Assembly: GCA_045639525.1 (NCBI GenBank)
Contig: JAZUDI010000046.1
Coordinates: 1 to 64,000, forward strand
Direction: 5' to 3'
Origin: UBA1181 sp045639525
GTDB lineage: Bacteria; Bacteroidota; Bacteroidia; Bacteroidales; Paludibacteraceae
DNA: 64,000 nucleotides
Numbering within the stretch: position 1 is the first letter of the stretch; each line of letters starts with the position of its first letter. Below, in pieces: positions 9,837 through 18,730 of the stretch. The position numbers were made by a program, and so were the translations under genes. The notes beneath the pieces were generated by a model that saw only the letters and a program-made list of their open reading frames with translations, was not told where the DNA came from and did no database searches.

Positions 9837-11504
9837 TTATTTCTTCTCTTCCGCCTTGTGGGCAGGGGTTAATATCTCTTTGTAACGAGCCTCGTCGTTC
9901 AATATTTTAATCGCCTCCTCTTTGCACTCGTCAAACTTCAAGGACTCTTCCGCAACCCCCTTTTCGAAGTAGTAGCGCTTCACGATCTCTGTGCTGATGC
10001 TTCGGATGATATCCTTCTTGAAGAGCGTGAGATCCGTCTCTATATTGGGTTTGAGTTTCGCCTCCAAAGCGTTCATCTCCGCCTCCGCGTACTTGTCGTA
10101 TCCCTCCTCTTTCAGTGTCTTCTTCAGTGCGTTGAGGACATCTTCCGAAAGTGGTTTGTAGGTGAACTTCCTTTGCTTGACATACTCTTTGAACGATTCG
10201 TAGTCTTGGTCAGTGAATTTAAAGTCCTTGATGGCGGGTATCGTCGGATGGCTCTTTTGGTATTCGGTCACGAAATCAAAGATGATGTTCTTCTCGTAGA
10301 GGTAATACTCTGCCGTGGAGGAGGTGGAGTCGGTGACTACCACATCCGGAGAGATACCGCCACCGTCCCTGACGCTTCTGCCGTGAAGTGTCTTGAACTC
10401 GTGGGTGAGGCTGTCCGGAATTCGTTGGGAATACTCCTTCCCATCTTTGTTGGAGTAGTCGATGGCTTGGATGCAGCGGCCGCTCGGAATGTAATATTTG
10501 GAGATGGTGAGTTTTAGGTTTCCGCCATGGGGCAAATCTCTGGTGGTCTGGACCAAACCCTTTCCGAAGGATCGCTCTCCCACGATGACGGCTCTGTCCA
10601 GATCCTGCAGCGTGCCCGCTAAAATTTCGGAAGCGGAGGCGGAGTTGCGGTTGACGAGAACGGTGATCGGGATCTCCTTGTCGATTGGATCCCTTAGTGC
10701 CGTGTAGGTCTTGTTGATCGCCTCGTTCTTGCCTTTGGTGAAGACAAGGGTGGATTTTCTATCCACGAATAGGTTGATGATATCGGCCGCCTCGTCCAAG
10801 ATGCCGCCGGGATTCTCCCTGACATCTATGATCAGTTTCTTGATCTTGTTGTTTTTCTTTAGGTCCAAGAAGGCCTCCTTGAATTGGACCGCGGCGTTTT
10901 CTGTGAATCCGCTGATGTAGATGTAGCCGATACCGGGAGCCACCTCGCCCGCATAAGGAATGGCGGGAAGAGAGATGATCTCGCGGGTGACGGTGATGTT
11001 CTCCTTCTTGCCGTTTGGATGCTTGATTGTCACTGTGGCTTGGGTGTGGGGTTCGCCACGAAGCTGCTCGCTCGCTTGGGAAACGCCTATGCCCTTGATC
11101 TCCTTGCCGTTGATTGCAGTGATGATGTCGCCAATTCTTATGCCCGCTTTGAAGGCAGGCATTCCCTCGTAAACATTGGTGATGAGGATGCCTTCGTCAA
11201 CCTTCCCGATGACACATCCCACGCCGGCGTATTCGCCTGTGGTCATTAGCTTCAACTTGTCCATATCCTCGTCGGGAATGTAGTTGGTGTAGGGGTCGAG
11301 CGACATCAGCATCTCGTCGATACCTCTCTTGATGGTCTTCTCCGGTTTGATGGAATCCACGTAGAGTAGGTCCAACTCCTTATAGATGGCGTTGAATATA
11401 TCCAAATGTTTGGCGATCTCGATGTTTTTGTTGCTTGTCGCTCCGGTTGCCCAGCAACTTAGTGCGGAGCAGATCGCCGCGAGGGTGAAAAGGGTATGTT
11501 TCAT
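9837..11504 (-). CDS. S41 family C-terminal processing protease
   Basis: 555 residues from the ATG at 11504, chosen because it begins a clean signal peptide (MKHTLFTLAAICSALSCWATG). The longer frame would overlap the rarA end. A PDZ domain (EYAGVGCVIGKVDEGILI to GDIITAINGKEIKGIG) precedes the S41 core. The catalytic Ser lies in NRNSASASEILAG and the general-base Lys in GERSFGKGLVQ. A helical C-terminal extension follows. The family cleaves near protein C-termini in the periplasm. It lies 11 bases from rarA and 2 bases from the nucleotidyltransferase, inside a six-gene run. Confidence 0.92.
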   Translation of the reverse strand: MKHTLFTLAAICSALSCWATGATSNKNIEIAKHLDIFNAIYKELDLLYVDSIKPEKTIKRGIDEMLMSLDPYTNYIPDEDMDKLKLMTTGEYAGVGCVIGKVDEGILITNVYEGMPAFKAGIRIGDIITAINGKEIKGIGVSQASEQLRGEPHTQATVTIKHPNGKKENITVTREIISLPAIPYAGEVAPGIGYIYISGFTENAAVQFKEAFLDLKKNNKIKKLIIDVRENPGGILDEAADIINLFVDRKSTLVFTKGKNEAINKTYTALRDPIDKEIPITVLVNRNSASASEILAGTLQDLDRAVIVGERSFGKGLVQTTRDLPHGGNLKLTISKYYIPSGRCIQAIDYSNKDGKEYSQRIPDSLTHEFKTLHGRSVRDGGGISPDVVVTDSTSSTAEYYLYEKNIIFDFVTEYQKSHPTIPAIKDFKFTDQDYESFKEYVKQRKFTYKPLSEDVLNALKKTLKEEGYDKYAEAEMNALEAKLKPNIETDLTLFKKDIIRSISTEIVKRYYFEKGVAEESLKFDECKEEAIKILNDEARYKEILTPAHKAEEKK

Positions 11505-11515
11505 GCTACTTGTGA

Positions 11516-12799
11516 TTACATATTGTACTTTTTCTTGTCGCCCCAAAGTCTGGTCATCTGTTCCGCCAAACGATTTTCGGCGGCGTTGTTTTGAGGTGTC
11601 CAGAAACGGGTTCCTGATATTTTTTCCGGTAAAAACTCCTGTACGACAAAGTGGCCTTCGTAGTCGTGCGAGTATTTATAACCTTTGCCGTAATCCAACT
11701 TCTCCATCAACTTGGTGGGCGCATTGCGCAAATGTAGCGGAACGGGCTGGTTGCCGTTTTGCTGCACGAAGGCCAATGCGTTGTTGATAGCCTGGTAGGC
11801 AGAATTACTCTTCGGGCTGGTGGCCAAATAGATGGTAGTCTCCGCCAGAACGATGCGTCCCTCCGGCCATCCGATTTTATGGATGGTGTCGAAGCATGCG
11901 TTGGCCAACAGCAGAGCGTTGGGGTTTGCCAGTCCGATATCCTCCGAGGCGGATATGACCAATCTTCGGGCGATGAATTTGGGATCCTCTCCGCCGTCCA
12001 CCATTCGGGCCAACCAGTAGATGGCCGCGTCGGGGTCGCTACCTCGAATGGACTTGATGAAGGCGGAGATGATGTCGTAGTGCATCTCTCCGTTTTTATC
12101 GTAAGCGTTCGGGTTCTCCTGCAATCGATCCGTCACGATTTGGTTGGTGAAGTGTATCTCTCCGGCATCGGGTTCCGCTCCGACGACTAGTTCGATGATG
12201 TTCAGTAACTTACGGGCATCGCCACCTGCGAAACGGAGCAGCGAGTCTGTCTCGTCGAAGAAGATCTTCTTCTGTTTCAACTCCGAGTCTTTCTCCGCCA
12301 CGCGATGGGCGAGGGTTAGAAGATCCTCTTCTGTCTGCGGTTTTAGCACATAGACTTGACACCTGGAAAGCAATGGCGTGATCACCTCGAATGAAGGATT
12401 CTCCGTGGTGGCGCCAATCAGTGACACTACGCCCTGTTCCACAGCGCCCAACAACGAGTCTTGCTGTGATTTGGAGAATCGGTGGATCTCGTCGATGAAG
12501 AGGATCGGTGGATCATTGCTGAAGAAGCGAGAGTTCTTCGCCTTGTCGATCACCTCCCTCACATCCTTCACGCCTGAACTGATGGCGCTCAAGGTGAAGA
12601 AGGGACGCTCCAACTGATTGGCGATGATACGGGCCAGTGTGGTCTTTCCCACGCCGGGAGGACCCCATAGGATGAAAGAGGGAACTCTCTTCAATTCTAT
12701 CATTCTGCGGAGCACACCATTCTCACCGACCAAATGCTTTTGGCCCACATATTCGTCCAATGTCTTCGGACGCATTCTCTCTGCCAAGGGTTGTGACAT
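11516..12799 (-). CDS. rarA: Replication-associated recombination protein A (AAA+ ATPase)
   Basis: 427 residues, the usual RarA/MgsA length. Walker A is GPPGVGKTT and Walker B is ILFIDEIHRF, followed by the sensor segment GATTENPSFEV. The C-terminal half has the RarA clamp-loader-like tetramerisation region (SIRGSDPDAAIYWLARM, EDIGLANPNALLLANA). RarA acts at stalled replication forks with the replisome and SSB. The gene sits between lpxH (40-base gap) and the S41 protease. Confidence 0.95.
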   Translation of the reverse strand: MSQPLAERMRPKTLDEYVGQKHLVGENGVLRRMIELKRVPSFILWGPPGVGKTTLARIIANQLERPFFTLSAISSGVKDVREVIDKAKNSRFFSNDPPILFIDEIHRFSKSQQDSLLGAVEQGVVSLIGATTENPSFEVITPLLSRCQVYVLKPQTEEDLLTLAHRVAEKDSELKQKKIFFDETDSLLRFAGGDARKLLNIIELVVGAEPDAGEIHFTNQIVTDRLQENPNAYDKNGEMHYDIISAFIKSIRGSDPDAAIYWLARMVDGGEDPKFIARRLVISASEDIGLANPNALLLANACFDTIHKIGWPEGRIVLAETTIYLATSPKSNSAYQAINNALAFVQQNGNQPVPLHLRNAPTKLMEKLDYGKGYKYSHDYEGHFVVQEFLPEKISGTRFWTPQNNAAENRLAEQMTRLWGDKKKYNM

Positions 12800-12839
12800 G
12801 CCTATATCGTTTCTGTTATTATAATATCAATTGGAAATC

Positions 12840-13598
12840 TCATTCCGTGTATCGTTTCAGTTCAAGGGTGGAACCGTTCCACTCCGCATAGGTGAAGTTG
12901 GTGATCCAATCGCCAAGGATGATTACTCGGCTCTCCTCTTCGATGGGCAGATCCAATAGGATATGCCTGTGACCGAAGATATAGAAGTCTATTTTGTTCT
13001 CCTTGCGGTGGCGTTTGGCGAATTGGACAAGGAACTCCCGCTCTTCACCCATGAACTGTTCCGCCTCGTTCCCCTGCTTCTTCTTGCGGTTGAATTTAGA
13101 CCAGGACAAGCCGAAAGGCATTGTCACGTCTGGGTGTATCCATTTGTACATCGCTTGGCATACCTTGTTGCGGAAGAACGCGCGCAGGAAACGGAAGGAT
13201 AGGCTTGGATCTCCCAATCCATCTCCGTGGCCGATGTAAAACCGCTTGCCGTCAAACTCTTCGATGGTATCCTGCTCTCGGATGGTGGCGCCCAATTCAT
13301 CTTGGAAATAACCGAACATCCAGATGTCGTGGTTGCCTGTGTAGAGATATACGGGAATACCCTCGTCGATGAACTCCGCTATTTTCCCGATGAAGCGGAC
13401 GAAGCCTTTAGGTACGACATATTTGTATTCGAACCAATAGTCAAACATGTCGCCGACGAAGTAGAGGGCCTTGCAGGTGGGCTTGATGCTCTCCATCCAG
13501 CGGGTAAGCCTTCTCTCCGCCACTTTCCTCTCTTCGTAGATGCTCAATCCAAGGTGGGCGTCGGAAGCGAAATATATTTTCTTCTCTGACTGATTCAT
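12840..13598 (-). CDS. lpxH: UDP-2,3-diacylglucosamine diphosphatase (LpxH type)
   Basis: 252 residues of calcineurin-like metallophosphoesterase. The metal-binding motifs appear in order: SDAHLG, GDMFDYW, GNHDIW, GHGDGLGD and GHRH. The D-x-H, GD, GNHD and GH-x-H pattern plus the length fit LpxH. LpxH hydrolyses UDP-2,3-diacylglucosamine to lipid X in lipid A synthesis at the inner membrane. It starts three bases after the sufT-like stop. A close paralogue with another substrate is possible. Confidence 0.85.
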   Translation of the reverse strand: MNQSEKKIYFASDAHLGLSIYEERKVAERRLTRWMESIKPTCKALYFVGDMFDYWFEYKYVVPKGFVRFIGKIAEFIDEGIPVYLYTGNHDIWMFGYFQDELGATIREQDTIEEFDGKRFYIGHGDGLGDPSLSFRFLRAFFRNKVCQAMYKWIHPDVTMPFGLSWSKFNRKKKQGNEAEQFMGEEREFLVQFAKRHRKENKIDFYIFGHRHILLDLPIEEESRVIILGDWITNFTYAEWNGSTLELKRYTE

Positions 13599-13601
13599 CC
13601 G

Positions 13602-13916
13602 TTATAGAAATCCTAATTCGAGCATAGCCTCTTCACTCATACGGTCTTTGGTCCATTCAGGCTCGAAGACGATGTTCACATTGGCCTTCTTCACCCCTTC
13701 AATGCCTTCCACCTTCTGCTGGATATCCTCCACCAAGAAGTCGCCGGCCGGGCAGCTAGGCGCGGTCAGTGTCATCTCAATGTTCACGATGCCCTCTTCT
13801 GTGGTCTCGATGTTGTAGATGAGACCGAGGTCATAGACGTTCACGGGGATCTCTGGATCGAATACGGTCTTCAATACGGAGACAATCTTCTCTTCTAATT
13901 CAAGAAACTCGTTCAT
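13602..13916 (-). CDS. MIP18/DUF59 family protein, SufT-like
   Basis: 104 residues, a single DUF59 domain: VFDPEIPVNVYDLGLIY, then MTLTAPSCPAGDFL with the conserved Cys. The family helps deliver or assemble iron-sulfur clusters. Bacterial members are called SufT or PaaD-like, and none of the other suf genes is nearby. It lies between cls (19-base gap) and lpxH (3-base gap). Family placement is firm; the exact role is not. Confidence 0.85.
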   Translation of the reverse strand: MNEFLELEEKIVSVLKTVFDPEIPVNVYDLGLIYNIETTEEGIVNIEMTLTAPSCPAGDFLVEDIQQKVEGIEGVKKANVNIVFEPEWTKDRMSEEAMLELGFL

Positions 13917-13935
13917 TTCCTCTGTTATAGATTTG

Positions 13936-15354
13936 TTAGAGCAACGGACTAAGCAGTCGGGAGAAGGATTCCTTCACCTTTTGCGTAAGACTGCGTGTCG
14001 TCCAAGTCTCTTTGGTTATTTCAACGGAATGATTGACATCATCCATAAATATATCTGTCATTTGTCGCGCCACCTCCGAATCGTACATGATGGCGTTCAA
14101 CTCGAAGTTTTGCTCGAAACTGCGGAAATCCATGTTGGCGCTACCGATAAAGGATATGTCGTCGGTGATGACGATTTTGCTGTGTATGAACCCCGGATCG
14201 TACATATAGACTTTGATGCCAGCCTTCAACATCTGGTCGATGTAGGAGAAGGTGCTGTAGAGCGTGATTTTCGCGTCCGATTTCTTCGGGAGAATCAACC
14301 TAACGTCGATGCCGGACAATGCGGCGGTCTGTAGGGCGGTGATGAGGCTTTCCGGCGGAAGGAAATAGGGTGATTCGACATAGATTCTCTGTTTCGCCTC
14401 CATGAATGCCTTGGCGAAGATCTGCATGATGCTCTCCCATGCCATATCAGGTCCGCTGATCACGATTTGTGTCAGGCAATTACCCTTTTTCTCTTGTGCG
14501 GGATAGTAGAGCGCGTCTTGGATGAGTTCCCTATTGACGAAGAACCAGTCCGTCAGGAAGTTCTTTTGGAGCCCTAATACGGCGCTTCCCTCCAAGCGGA
14601 TGTGGGTGTCGCGCCAACAACCCCAACTGAGTCCCTCCACATATCGGTCGGCGATGTTGAACCCACCCGTATAGCCGATCAATCCGTCCACTACGATGAT
14701 CTTTCGGTGGTTGCGGTAATTCACGCGGCTATTGATGTAGGGAAGTCCCACCTCCAAGAAACTCCTGATCTCGATGCCCGCCTCCTGTAACTCTCTGATC
14801 TTTTTCTTTTTCAACTGCCAACTACCCACATCGTCGATGATGACACGGACGATGATTCCCTCTTGCGCCTTCTCTTTTAGGACATCCATGATGCGTTGAC
14901 CGATTTTATCCGCCAGGAAGATGTAATACTCCATGTGGATGTGGTGTTTGGCGCCCTTTAGGTCCGCTATGATGTTGTTGTAAAGATCGTTCGCCTTGGT
15001 GAAGATGGTCACGGCGTTGTTCTCGTGGAGCATGGCGTCGCTGTTGCGGAAGGCGAGGGTAGCGATGCTGCGTTGTTCGTCGGTGAGTTCCAAACTAGGC
15101 AGTTCGGTGAGGTCGATGGTGTTGCTCTTCTTGTTGATGAGCAAACTTCGCTTTGAAATCATGTGTCGTTTTCTGAATTTCCTACCCACAAGGATGTAGA
15201 AAAGGAATCCTAATATAGGGAGAAATACCAACACCATAATCCATGCGATGGACTTCACCGGGTTACGGTTCTCCACCAGCATGAAGAAGATTGTGACGCA
15301 TATCGTATAGACATACACCGCATAAATGATTATGTAGGCTATTTCCCAGATCAT
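13936..15354 (-). CDS. cls: Cardiolipin synthase
   Basis: 472 residues. Two N-terminal membrane helices (IAYIIIYAVYVYTICVTIFF; IAWIMVLVFLPILGFLFYI) precede two phospholipase-D HKD motifs: NHRKIIVVDGLIGYTGG and HSKIVITDDISFIGSANMD. This is the standard ClsA/Cls layout. The enzyme condenses phosphatidylglycerol molecules into cardiolipin at the inner membrane. It is the first gene of the minus-strand run down to 9100. I saw no clear promoter in the 133 bases upstream. Confidence 0.93.
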   Translation of the reverse strand: MIWEIAYIIIYAVYVYTICVTIFFMLVENRNPVKSIAWIMVLVFLPILGFLFYILVGRKFRKRHMISKRSLLINKKSNTIDLTELPSLELTDEQRSIATLAFRNSDAMLHENNAVTIFTKANDLYNNIIADLKGAKHHIHMEYYIFLADKIGQRIMDVLKEKAQEGIIVRVIIDDVGSWQLKKKKIRELQEAGIEIRSFLEVGLPYINSRVNYRNHRKIIVVDGLIGYTGGFNIADRYVEGLSWGCWRDTHIRLEGSAVLGLQKNFLTDWFFVNRELIQDALYYPAQEKKGNCLTQIVISGPDMAWESIMQIFAKAFMEAKQRIYVESPYFLPPESLITALQTAALSGIDVRLILPKKSDAKITLYSTFSYIDQMLKAGIKVYMYDPGFIHSKIVITDDISFIGSANMDFRSFEQNFELNAIMYDSEVARQMTDIFMDDVNHSVEITKETWTTRSLTQKVKESFSRLLSPLL

Positions 15355-15487
15355 TCCACTTCAATTTCTAAAATGTAAAAATAGGGAAATAATCAATACG
15401 ATTGTATATAATACGGGCAATAAGTCGCTAATTTTTACGATGAAACCGTTGATTTTTTCAATGTTTAACAATTACGGCCATCCTGAA

Positions 15488-18070
15488 CTATTCTCCCTTC
15501 CCGATTCGCTCTTTGAGCATCTCTTCCATGTCGCGGATGGTAAAGCCGTGCGCCTTGAACTTGTTGACGATGTCGATTGCCTCCCTCTGCTCCCGGTTCA
15601 GCTCCTTGAGTTCTTCGGCGATCTTGATGCCTAAGAAAAAGAAGATGTCCATTTGTGCGATGCTGTATAGGGTGGATAGTTGTGAGGTGTCCGCGAAGGA
15701 GTTGGGCGCGCAGGCGATCTCCGCTTGGTTGTAGAGCCACGGATCTTCGTGAAGCACCTTGCTGGCGGTGGTAGGGGAGAGCCGCTCCTCAGTTCTGCCC
15801 TGTTTGCCCTTCTCGATGTAACTATAACGGCCCACTAACGATTGCGCGAAGAGGAAGGAGGTACTTCTCTGGATCTCGTCGTTGATCAGTTGGAAGAGGG
15901 CTTGTGATCGTTTGGGTGTCAGATGTTGGATGAAGTAGTCCCATCCGCGGATCTCTTTGTCGATGACGATTTGCGCTCCGTTATCGTATTGACGGAGGCT
16001 GATCGGTTGGAGGTTCAGCCTTTGCGAAATCTCGCTGTTGACCACTCGCTCCACCTCTTGGATTTCCAGTCCTGAGGAGACGCCAAGTCCCTCCAAAAAC
16101 ACATAGAAGCGCTCTCTCTTCTCTGGAGAAATATGGTTTAGGATGGTCTCCCTCTCCACGAAATATACCGCTGGACACCCCTCCCAGTAGTCGTTGAGCA
16201 GTCGGCTGCGCAGAACGCAATCCGAGCCTCTCTTGAGCAAATAGTTCCCTTGGTAATCGGATGCTGGGAGGAAGGCGATCTCCTTGATCTGTTGGAGATA
16301 TTGCTGCTGCTCCTCTCCGAAGGGAGGGTAGGATAGATAGCACTCGTAGAGGAGAACCAAATGTTTGGCATGCTCCTCACGGGAGAGTTCTCCGCCTCTG
16401 TTTCCCGCATAGATCGGAAGGATGTTCTGAAACACCTCAGTCTCCAGTCCAGGCTCTTTGATGCCGATCTTCTGCAAAGCGGTCCGACACTTTTCGTCTT
16501 GGACCAGTGCGGGGTGTATGGCGATGAATTTTCGCTCGGTTCCTTCAGAAAGGAAGATGCGGGGGATGGGGTCGCCCTCTTCGTACAACGGCCTTACCTT
16601 GTTGTCGGAACAGAGGAAGATCGCCTCGTCCGAAAGTTGGTATTTGCTCTTCGCCAGACAGATGTAGAAGGCCTTGAACCAGTCGATGTTTTGCTCTTCC
16701 AACTCCTCGATGGAGAGGGAATCCACAATGTCCGAAATGGAGGGTTGATAGGCAATGAGTTGGTTCTCCTGTAGGTATTTCAACCACCTCTTCTTCACCT
16801 CGTCTTCCGCTTCGGTGACTGCTCGGAACGCCCATTTCATAGGCTCTTCCGTCAAATCGATGGTGTATTCGTTCGCTCCGATGAAAAGTTCTCGGAGGGT
16901 ATTGCTGCTGCTGTATCGGGTGTGTGCCGCATCCACATATTCTCCGTCATCCGTCACGAAAAGTGCGGCGCTTTTGAGCCTTTGGACGATGGCGTCGTAG
17001 ATAGGCGCCAAGGGTGCGTCTTCGTTTTTGTTGCTGAACTCGTTTCGATCCGTCGGTATGATTTGGAACAGATGGTCGCCCAAAAGTCGTTTTTTCGCCA
17101 GATGCTCCAAGGCGTCGCCCACTATCTCTCCTAAAAGGCGGATCTGCTGTTGGTTCCATGATTCGTGGAACTTGATGCCCTCTCGGTTGTCGGTCAAGAG
17201 GAATGGCGCATGTATCACGAAAGGAAATGGATTTCTCACCTTTGTCGGAAAGAAGCAGAAGATGTTCTCTTCGTGTGATAGTGGTTGAGGCTCTCCGGTT
17301 TCGGTAGCGGATATGGCGATGGCGCATCCCGCTTTGTAGCGGTGGTAGTGAAATGATTCACACGTTCCCTCCACCTCTCTCTTCAGTTGTACGAAGTCGT
17401 ATTGGATCTGGTCGATCCGCTCTTGCGCAAGGATGTTGAGTTGGTAGTTCCCCTCTTTCCCCTCCGCTTCCCAATGGATTCTTTGTAAGTGGGAGAGGAA
17501 GAGCAGTGGCCGGTAGAGTGTCTGCAATTTTTTTAGAATGTCCGGATAATCTTTCTCTGCGTTTTTTAGCGGGAGGGAGAAGGTGGTCTCACCCTTTGCG
17601 CGGTGGATCTCTCCTCTGTCGGCTTTGACGGGAACGATGTAGTCGTGGATTTCAAAACAGAAATTATCGTCCTCGATGTGGGGACAATCAGTGTATCGGA
17701 ATACAGATTTGAAACCGATGCCGAACTTTCCGATGGCATTGCCGCCCCCTTTGGTGCTGGCGCCGATGGAGGTGATGGCGTTGAGGTGGCCTCGCTCCGC
17801 ATCTTTCCCCTCCTTGTCGGGGTCGCTGATGGAGAAGGCGACGGTGCCGTTGTGACTATATTCGATACGGTCGGCATAGAGTCTGATGTTCACCGTACTG
17901 GCCAGTGCGTCGTCTGAATTTTGTAATAATTCGTTGATGAAGTGCGCCTCATCCGAATATTTGTCCACGACTGAGTGCCAGAAACCTGCGGCTGCTGGAT
18001 CCTTGAGTTGTTTGGCCAATTGGGAGCGTTTGGCGGTTAGCTTGTCAAACCATTCTTGCTCTTTCCCCAT
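15488..18070 (-). CDS. Sacsin/NOV-type GHKL ATPase-domain protein
   Basis: 860 residues. The N-terminus is an Hsp90-like ATP-binding fold of the sacsin type. The N-box is FINELLQNSDDA (about residues 44-55). A second box, SIGASTKGGG through GKFGIGFKSVF, covers about residues 101-124. The rest has no family I recognise; it is mixed alpha/beta and rich in charged residues near the end. There is no signal peptide or membrane segment. It starts 21 bases after a LOG-family gene and is probably cotranscribed. Related proteins occur as orphan ATPases or next to restriction-like genes. No nuclease or methylase is adjacent here. Function unknown. Confidence 0.8.
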   Translation of the reverse strand: MGKEQEWFDKLTAKRSQLAKQLKDPAAAGFWHSVVDKYSDEAHFINELLQNSDDALASTVNIRLYADRIEYSHNGTVAFSISDPDKEGKDAERGHLNAITSIGASTKGGGNAIGKFGIGFKSVFRYTDCPHIEDDNFCFEIHDYIVPVKADRGEIHRAKGETTFSLPLKNAEKDYPDILKKLQTLYRPLLFLSHLQRIHWEAEGKEGNYQLNILAQERIDQIQYDFVQLKREVEGTCESFHYHRYKAGCAIAISATETGEPQPLSHEENIFCFFPTKVRNPFPFVIHAPFLLTDNREGIKFHESWNQQQIRLLGEIVGDALEHLAKKRLLGDHLFQIIPTDRNEFSNKNEDAPLAPIYDAIVQRLKSAALFVTDDGEYVDAAHTRYSSSNTLRELFIGANEYTIDLTEEPMKWAFRAVTEAEDEVKKRWLKYLQENQLIAYQPSISDIVDSLSIEELEEQNIDWFKAFYICLAKSKYQLSDEAIFLCSDNKVRPLYEEGDPIPRIFLSEGTERKFIAIHPALVQDEKCRTALQKIGIKEPGLETEVFQNILPIYAGNRGGELSREEHAKHLVLLYECYLSYPPFGEEQQQYLQQIKEIAFLPASDYQGNYLLKRGSDCVLRSRLLNDYWEGCPAVYFVERETILNHISPEKRERFYVFLEGLGVSSGLEIQEVERVVNSEISQRLNLQPISLRQYDNGAQIVIDKEIRGWDYFIQHLTPKRSQALFQLINDEIQRSTSFLFAQSLVGRYSYIEKGKQGRTEERLSPTTASKVLHEDPWLYNQAEIACAPNSFADTSQLSTLYSIAQMDIFFFLGIKIAEELKELNREQREAIDIVNKFKAHGFTIRDMEEMLKERIGKGE

Positions 18071-18091
18071 ATTGTATAGCGTGTTTGTGCG

Positions 18092-18673
18092 TTATAGACT
18101 GGCGTACTTGTGGGAGTCCTTCTCCTCCCAACCGTGCGCGTTTCGAATGGCGGGCAGCACCTCCTCCGCGGAGGAGACGACCGTCCAGGTCTTTTTCAAC
18201 TGTTCTGACATGAAATTCTCCTCCACGCACTTGTCCAACATGGCGATCAGCGGGTCGAAGTAGTGGTCCACATTGAGGATGATGATGGGCTTGAGGAAGA
18301 GGCCAAGTTGTTTCCATGTGATGATCTCCAGTAGTTCCTCCAATGTGCCACATCCGCCGGGAAGGGCAATGGCCGCGTCCACATCCTGCACCATACGCTC
18401 CTTGCGGGAGTGCATGTCAGGTGTTTCCACCTCCTTCACAAGGGGGTTGTCCCAGCCTCGCTCCACCATGAAGTGGGGGATGATGCCCGTGATATCACCG
18501 TGGTGATCCACCATGGATTGGGCCAATTCACCCATTAAACCGATGGCGCCACCTCCATAGTTACATCCGATCTTGTTTTCGGAGAGGATCTCTCCCAGAC
18601 GGCGGGCCGCCATTTTGTATTTGTCATCCACTTGTGAACTGGATGCGCAGTAAACGCACACTCTCTTTGTCAT
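18092..18673 (-). CDS. LOG family protein (TIGR00730)
   Basis: 193 residues from the ATG at 18673. The longer frame would run through the promoter region. The family motifs are present: VCVYCASSS at the N-terminus, GGGAIGLMG, and PGGCGTLEELLE near residues 105-116. Members hydrolyse nucleotide 5'-monophosphates at the glycosidic bond; the best-known activity releases cytokinins from their ribotides. The bacterial role is usually unknown. It is divergent from the flippase gene. The sacsin-like ATPase gene lies downstream. Confidence 0.9.
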   Translation of the reverse strand: MTKRVCVYCASSSQVDDKYKMAARRLGEILSENKIGCNYGGGAIGLMGELAQSMVDHHGDITGIIPHFMVERGWDNPLVKEVETPDMHSRKERMVQDVDAAIALPGGCGTLEELLEIITWKQLGLFLKPIIILNVDHYFDPLIAMLDKCVEENFMSEQLKKTWTVVSSAEEVLPAIRNAHGWEEKDSHKYASL

Positions 18674-18694
18674 GTCATTCCTTATTTTCTTTCG

Positions 18695-18722
18695 CAAATA
18701 TAACGAAATAAACCTATCTTTG
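18695..18722. promoter_or_regulatory. Divergent -7 boxes, LOG gene and flippase
   Basis: On the minus strand TATATTTG (18695-18702) lies 22 bases before the LOG ATG. On the plus strand TATCTTTG (18715-18722) lies 9 bases before the flippase ATG, with a weak TTTC box 21 bases upstream of it. Both fit TAnnTTTG. The -33 boxes are poor, so this is moderate support. Confidence 0.5.
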
Positions 18723-18730
18723 CGTTCGAT

